Positions 59,400 to 64,000 of a stretch of DNA of 64,000 nucleotides are shown in pieces (the first letter of the stretch is position 1; every line of letters starts with the position of its first letter). Under the pieces are notes generated by a model, which saw only the letters and a list, made by a program, of their open reading frames with translations, had not been told where the DNA came from and searched no databases. The position numbers and the translations under genes were made by a program. This DNA is from Pogonophryne albipinna (Eukaryota; Chordata; Actinopteri; Perciformes; Artedidraconidae). Where the stretch lies: positions 1 through 64,000 of the forward strand of contig JAPTMU010000152.1 of the NCBI GenBank assembly GCA_028583405.1, given 5' to 3'.

Positions 59400-60240
59400 A
59401 AACTGTATTAAAGTAAACATGTATTATTTTAATCTGTATTGAAGTGAACATGTATTATTTGGGACTGTTTTCAAGTAATCCTATATATATAACCTTCTCA
59501 CTTACACTCACTGACCCAGATACCAGCACACACACATATTCTTTTCAAGGTTCTTTCTGGGGCCAATATAATCTCAGGCACCAATATATCTGTGTACAAT
59601 GTTTGATTGTCTGGGAAAGAATAGTTTGTGTGAAATATTCCTTGGGAAAGTAAAGGAGTGAATGCAGGTGCAAGATAAAGATTGAATCTGTCTTTGTTTA
59701 CTTCCGAAGCTCTCACGCTCTGTTCAGAAGTAAAATACTTTTTCCCAGAACTCTGATTCGCTGTATTGGGCCCGACCCGAAGTGAATCCAACCAGTAAGA
59801 ACACCTAGGGGAGTGAGCAACCAACACAACTCCTCCCCTAGGACTATCTGATTCGCTTAGGAGTGAAATCGACCAATTAGAGATTTGGGGGGGCGGAGCA
59901 ACCTACACAACTCTGCTCCCAAATATGTCTATGTATACTGATGTTTATTCATGCACGATGCCCCCTGTTTCTGACTGGCTGGTCCTGATATCTGTATCGC
60001 ACGGCAGTAGAACTGGGAGTCCAGAGTACTCTGTAACTTGTATTGGTGTTTTTTACCATTAAAATCAGATTATTGTTATAACTTTTATTCCGGTGTTTTG
60101 AACTCCTTCTTTTATTAATCTGACCAGGCTCATCTAACGGACGGCACGGAGTGGAGGTGGGCTTTAAGCCACCACCACTGTGTTTGCTCCTACAATAGTC
60201 AGGGGATTTGGGTGATGGGAGACACATCTATGGAATCACA
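59400..60240 (+). other. Possible solo LTR-like sequence
   Basis: A TATA-like CTATATATATAACC near 59480, a long GC-moderate leader and an ATTAAA near 60058 followed by a T-rich stretch resemble LTR promoter/R/U5 layout. No inner coding region, primer site or target duplication was confirmed, so this is a weak call. Confidence 0.2.
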
Positions 60241-61440
60241 ATTTCAATAGCTTACCATTAAATGACGGATATACCTTTCTGTCTGTGATGTTTTACAAAT
60301 CAGATATTAATGTGTAGAAGTAAAACAGGAGAAATAGTATAGCAATATCCTGTAAAATTATGTAAAAACATGAATAAAACTAAATATCTTCAGATGTTAT
60401 ACATACATAAGTGTCCTACACTAATAATACAAAGGTATTATTAGTATGCTGTGTGTACCTTGTGTGCACCGCCAAGTGGTTAAAGCACGTCATTCAATTA
60501 TTTTTGTTGAATAATGATATTTTTGTTGAATAATGTTATTTGATTAAAAAAATATTAAGAGTACATACTTTCATAGGGGGAAAGTAGAAGGTCAATGATA
60601 GAAATATAGAATATAAATATAAATCAAGAAGATACTGTAAGTGATCTCTACAATAAAACAGTTTAGTGCTGGATGTCCAAAGATATTAATAGGAGGATGT
60701 GCAAAACAGAAAAACGAATTCACCTTTAAAGAATACTTTAGGTTAAGGTCTTCTTTCAAATAAGAAAAAAGCTTTGGGGGTATCTATCTACAGATAAATA
60801 TTAAGCCTGACAAAGTACTTAACGTCTAATGTATTGCTTTCCTGCAATGTTACTGTAACTATGTTGAAGCATTTATTTTAACTGATATTATACACATTAA
60901 TTATACTCTTATGTATGTAGATAGTATAAGAAATGTGCAGAATTTGACAGTTTAATGGTGGAGGTATACACACACATATTGATAGATGTCTTGTAATGCA
61001 CTATTGAGGAACCTGTGACCCAAGTTTTTCATTCATTACATAACTACACCGTAGTCGTGTATATGATATGTCAATAAACCTTTGAAATCTTCAAAGGGAT
61101 GTGCAAAATAGCAATTATATACAGTTTTTAATTAACTATTAGTAGAGAATAACAAGTAATGAATATACTTTATAGAGATCTGCAGATACATGTTTAGTCT
61201 TCTCAAGCACCAACTATCAAATATCTCTCCTGATTGTTGGCACTTGACAATCACCTTTCCCTGAATTTTACTCAGGTGTAACTAAAGTCTGCTTTAAGGG
61301 TTGTTTATATTTCACATCATTAATCAGAATCTGCAGAGTAACTAAAGTAAATGTAGTGGTGTAAAAATACCAGGTTAACCTCTGAATTGTAGTGGAGTAG
61401 AATTACAAAGTAACAATAAGTAAGTGGCTACTGCCTGAGA
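60241..61440 (-). other. LRFN intron, no gene seen
   Basis: AT-rich sequence without a recognised gene, transposon end or array. Confidence 0.5.
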
Positions 61441-61810
61441 TCGCATTCTGTAGTTTTATTAAATGTGCCAACTGCTAGGACTGTCTTAGGGAAGATAGCT
61501 TTTAGATGCGCAGCTCCTCTGTCTTGGAACACTCTGCAATTGAAATGGAAACTGAGCAATCTGGTGCCACTAAATGTTTTTAAAGCTCGGTTGGATGCTA
61601 CTCAATCGGAAGCTGTTGGTACCTGCACATGTGGATAGTTATGTAAATTCTAAACCCTGTAATGATGCTGTAAGATGTCCTTTTTGTTGTTCTGTTTATG
61701 TTTTTATGTCTTCATGTGGAACCTACTTGAGCAGGTCTCCCTTGAAAAAGAGATCAATGATCTCAATGGGATACACCTGGATAAATAAAGGTTTGAAATG
61801 AAATGAAATG
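61441..61810 (+). pseudogene. Non-LTR element 3' end with microsatellite tail
   Basis: Encodes VPTARTVLGKIAFRCAAPLS, then WNTLQLKWKLSNLVPLNVFK, the usual last residues of Rex1/CR1-group fish LINEs. A 3' UTR with GAGATCAATGATCTCAATGG follows and ends ATAAATAAAGG then GAAAT repeats. Confidence 0.75.
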
Positions 61811-63001
61811 AAACAATGAGCTGTCATGCGGGTATATATTAATGCTGCCCATTATGGATACAAGCGATTTTCACCCATTTAGTAATTACATGTTTTCAAT
61901 TTGTACACACCAATGTGTTTCCTATCGCCTAAACCTCCAGGGCTGTACACAGTTTAATACTGTCAACTTCTAATTTTGGGAAAAACGAAAATGTCTTTTA
62001 AAACTACAATTCCCAGTAGAGACGTGCCATGGAGAACATGTTGCGAAACACAATAGCCAGCATCCGTGGTTTCGTTCCATTTCAAAGAGCTTGACGCTCG
62101 GCGTAACCTTGGCGCACTGCCACTCCAACATCCAATCCCAGAGCCTGAAGATTAATCACGGGGTTTGTCGCAAAGCGGACAGGCGTCGTCACAACAATAG
62201 CTGGGGATTGTGGGTAGTGTAGTCTCTTTGGCGCTCCACATTTCAGAGAAAACAAGTTGTTTCTCAGAATTGAAGGGGAAAAACACAAAAGCATTGTAAA
62301 CAATTTAAACCTATCAATGTTGTTTAATTAACAAAGGTAATCTGGTGTTTTTGAGTTGATGAGTAGTGCAGATATCACTGTCAAATCAATGGACAGTAAG
62401 GAGAATACTTACTTCCGGGTGTACAATTATCCGTTATCCAATGGGAATGGACACTCACATTGCCTTTAAGAGCTGCCGACATAAATGGATGCGGTGCTTC
62501 CCTGAGCGTCAAATACCGCCGCCGATGGGAATACATTGCAATCAGTTGAAAGCTCTTTGCGTCCATTTATGAAGCTGAAGGAGCCTCGGCGCGTCCCAAC
62601 TGCACGCCACGGGACCCTGACCAAGCGTCGCTCCTGGACGCTTAGGGAGTGAGAGTGTGTTGGCTCAGGATGAGTTTAGCTTGTTCTTGCTGTATTTGTT
62701 TCGCCGACACGGAAGCCCTGTCTGCTCCTCACAGCAGCTCCTCACTGCTTGTGAGGCTCACAGCCTCACGAGCAGCTGCAGGTCGCTTGACCAATCAGAG
62801 CACACTGGGCTCACAGGGAGGGGGGGGCGAGCTCCAACAAGCCGTTTAGGACAGAGAGTGAATACCGGTGAATACACATACTTTACAGAGATGCTGTATG
62901 AGAAACCAATGTGAGTTTGGAAAATTACACAGTATAAATCTATTTTAGTAGACCTCAACAATGGAATTATGATCAGTAGAAATGGCCATGACATGGGACC
63001 T
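61811..63001. other. Right interior of the TTAA element
   Basis: Moderately GC-rich with short open frames but no recognised domain. The last 75 bp are the terminus also seen inverted at 56054. Confidence 0.4.
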
Positions 63002-63261
63002 TTAACCTCAAGAGTAGCTGATGTTCTGCATCAAAAAAATTATCATATCTAAGGCTGGTCTTCTGTAACTTGTCTCTTACTGTGGAGTATCTGAACAGAA
63101 ATCATGTTGTCTTATAGTGGATCATTAACCTATAATTATCTACAAACAATTGATTTGAAGATGCAGAAGAAAGCTTGAGCGTGAACATCAGTTATGTCCT
63201 GTCACAGGACAAAAGTTAAATCAGACACATTATCGATCCAACCCAAAGCAGCCACACTCAC

Positions 63262-63572
63262 CTATATATCAGGATATCATCAGTAGAGCTGTTGTACTGG
63301 ATCTGGTACATGCGGACTCCGGGTATGTGGTTCTGCGGTGGCCATCTGATGGTGGCAGAACTGGATGTAAGATCAGACACACTGACCCTCTGCAGGTCGG
63401 AACGCGCCTGACCCCCGCTTGCGTTGGACTTGATAGATGTGGGGATGTCTGAAGGCCCCGGGTCAGGGTCCAATTTAGGGTCAAAGTGTGGTGAGGGGTT
63501 GACCACTAACTCAACAGGAGCAGTGGCTTCCCCTGCCGCATTGGATGCTATGCATGTGAACTTTCCAGAATC
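63262..63572 (-). CDS. lrfn: LRFN-family gene, end of Ig domain and first half of FN3
   Basis: Acceptor ATTTGTAG and donor TATAG/GTGAGT; 311 bp, entering in phase 0 and leaving in phase 2. It starts DSGKFTCIASNAAGEATAPV, the last strands of the I-set Ig domain including its second cysteine, then a low-complexity Pro/Asp/Ser linker (DPDPGPSDIPTS), then SSSATIRWPPQNHIPGVRMY and QIQYNSSTDDILIY, the first FN3 strands. The leucine-rich repeats and most of the Ig domain should lie upstream, beyond 64000. Confidence 0.92.
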
Positions 63573-64000
63573 CTACAAATATTTGAAGAAAAGAAAAGGC
63601 CGGAAAGTTTATACAGTATTTGCTTTTATGGGAATTCAGCCTCATGTAGCCAAATAGTGTATTACTAAAACAAACATTTCCCCCCTTGCTTTTACAGATG
63701 AAATAAAGAAGTGTCTTAGAAAAATTATCCTGTCAATTCTTTCTTCATTTTATTTGAGTTTCCTCCTAAATGCCAACACTAAGCTGCAGTTCTGGTTGTA
63801 GAGGTGTTATGTAATTATGGAGGATTTGAATCAAATCTAATTTTAATTTACGACACATATAAAAAGCACTGCACAAAGTACAATTAAGACTCTGCATCTC
63901 ACCCATCCTAGCATTAGAAGGCAGGAGGCAAAATGGTTGGTCTCCAGAGAGGCTTCTCAATACTCTAATTTCCCCTCCTCGACTCCTATCCTCGACCCCT
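63573..64000 (-). other. LRFN intron, right edge
   Basis: Intronic AT-rich sequence up to the window end; no exon recognised. Confidence 0.6.

Larger units (their letters stand above)
57112..63001. mobile_element. 5.9-kb TTAA element with nested insertions
   Basis: Starts AGGTCCCATGTCATG and ends CATGACATGGGACCT, bounded by TTAA (57108-57111 and 63002-63005). Contains a hAT (57225-58613) and a LINE 3' end (61441-61810). No transposase of its own was recognised. It could instead be two fragments that happen to face each other; the intact TTAA at both ends favours one element. Confidence 0.6.

Overview
The window looks like teleost fish nuclear DNA. It holds exons of a vertebrate LRFN-family synaptic adhesion gene, fish-type tRNA-derived SINEs, L2 and L1 LINE fragments, hAT, piggyBac-like (TTAA) and PIF/Harbinger DNA transposons, and a metazoan 28S rRNA fragment. 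There are no bacterial operons. All product calls come from reading the sequence; no database search was run.

Positions 1-34.8 kb are a repeat-dominated accessory block. It is built from minisatellites (periods about 116, 123, 128, 158, 166, 212 and 228 bp) arranged in a composite unit of roughly 10 kb that occurs twice head to tail. Each unit carries one minus-strand gene for a C2H2 zinc-finger tyrosine recombinase. The first copy (7157-9759, four exons, 774 codons, joins in phase) appears intact. The second (17497-19976) is broken by frameshifts and a 99-bp in-frame deletion. The second unit is split by a 9.9-kb insertion (21584-31496) with CAGATGTAGC termini and a TA target duplication; the matching empty site survives in unit 1 near 11706. 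That insertion holds a TTAA-flanked piggyBac-like element (24744-30730), which holds an apparently complete PIF/Harbinger transposon (25325-29920) with a Myb/SANT-like protein gene and a DDE nuclease gene.

Positions 34.8-47.9 kb are a patchwork of dead elements: a minus-strand 28S rRNA fragment abutting a truncated L1/Tx1-like LINE, a 2-kb non-autonomous repeat, a hAT BED-finger remnant, a TTAA element, an L2 LINE, a hAT MITE, a SINE and L1 fragments.

Positions 47.9-63.6 kb carry three consecutive minus-strand exons of an LRFN gene (end of Ig domain plus first half of FN3; second half of FN3; transmembrane segment). Splice phases match across both introns. The introns hold a hAT element with an L2 inserted in it, a TTAA element containing a hAT within a hAT, SINEs and LINE 3' ends. 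The upstream LRR exon(s) and any remaining cytoplasmic tail were not found in the window.

The most interesting candidates are the zinc-finger tyrosine recombinase with its tandem 10-kb unit, a recurrent palindrome TGTCCA-N5-TGGACA in that unit, and the intact-looking Harbinger at the centre of a three-level nest.
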